The translations under genes and the position numbers were made by a program. A DNA stretch of 64,000 bases from Crateriforma spongiae (GTDB lineage: Bacteria > Planctomycetota > Planctomycetia > Pirellulales > Pirellulaceae): NCBI RefSeq assembly GCF_012290005.1, contig NZ_JAAXMS010000005.1, forward strand, positions 1-64,000, read 5' to 3'. Positions 63,888 through 64,000 of this stretch are shown here, in pieces. A model generated the notes under the pieces. It saw only the letters and a program-made list of their open reading frames with translations. It ran no database searches and had not been told where the DNA came from. The number at the start of each line of letters is the position of its first letter. Position 1 is the stretch's first letter.

Positions 63888-64000
63888 CTAGGTTGCTGAT
63901 TCTTCATCACTTTGCATGGGGCGGGTTTCTTCGCCGCCTTGTGTCGGTTCAGGGCCGGCTTGACCGCTGGTCGGCGTTGCGGCCGGACTGGACTTGGGCA
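63888..64000 (-). CDS. Probable C-terminal tail of a gene entering from the right
   Basis: An open minus-strand frame ends at a TAG (63888-63890) and runs to the window edge with a Ser/Pro/Thr/Glu-rich sequence ending ETRPMQSDEESAT. This composition resembles a disordered protein tail. Only 37 codons are visible, so it could also be a chance frame. Confidence 0.35.
   Translation of the reverse strand, partial: PKSSPAATPTSGQAGPEPTQGGEETRPMQSDEESAT

Overview
The window looks like chromosomal DNA of a planctomycete, most likely the family Pirellulaceae (Rhodopirellula/Rubripirellula relatives). The basis is family content: a planctomycete-type cytochrome c protein with DUF1549/DUF1553 next to a DUF1501 protein, DUF1573, giant secreted or membrane proteins, a DUF2760 protein, many small proteins of a kind recurrent in this phylum, frequent lack of a Shine-Dalgarno sequence and GTG/TTG starts. 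Base composition is moderately GC-rich, but the first ~1.5 kb looks visibly more AT-rich. No phage, CRISPR array or large island is visible.

Layout. 1-8 kb (minus strand): a tiny Cys-rich secreted peptide (cut by the window edge) behind a DUF1573 protein, then a 2023-aa alpha-2-macroglobulin with an intact thioester motif. 8-16 kb: membrane protein, STAS protein plus small histidine kinase, DUF2760 protein, a 119-aa protein behind a palindromic promoter element, a Tet-type MFS exporter, lipoprotein MsrB, a DUF2780-like protein, an amino-acid-kinase-fold protein with a coiled-coil partner. 15.7-22 kb: a 1050-aa secreted protein, a 67-aa protein, a complete RAYT transposase unit bounded by perfect 20-bp inverted repeats, and a secreted protein whose start lies 13 bp past the right repeat. 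22-29.5 kb: trigger factor, tRNA-Gly(GCC), FabH-like ketosynthase, AlgH/YqgE, a PPP-family phosphatase, and a PhoR/PhoB-like two-component pair.

29.8-46 kb: a secreted beta-helix protein (GH141-like), a Tat-exported terpenoid-cyclase-fold repeat protein, a 1901-aa membrane/coiled-coil protein 6 bp behind a divergent dCTP deaminase, a LamG-like protein, an M48 protease overlapping tail-to-tail with a four-helix membrane protein, a WYL regulator, a gamma-glutamylcyclotransferase-like protein and RsmG. 46-54 kb: sulfate activation (CysD, fused CysN-CysC) and the DUF1549/DUF1553 plus DUF1501 pair. 54-64 kb: a stand-alone WYL-like protein, NHL-repeat lipoprotein, CtpA-type protease, small lipoprotein, HU/IHF protein, YkgJ-like Cys-cluster protein, low-complexity lipoprotein, a duplicated SurA-like isomerase, an AlaC-like aminotransferase and the tail of a probable further gene.

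The most notable things are (i) an identical 20-bp dyad, with matching flanks and almost equal spacing to the start codon (105 and 102 nt), upstream of two unrelated small genes 43 kb apart, suggesting a shared regulon; (ii) the RAYT/REP unit placed exactly between a stop codon and a start codon; (iii) the DUF1573 plus Cys-rich exported micropeptide pair. Family names come from reading motifs by eye; no database search was run.
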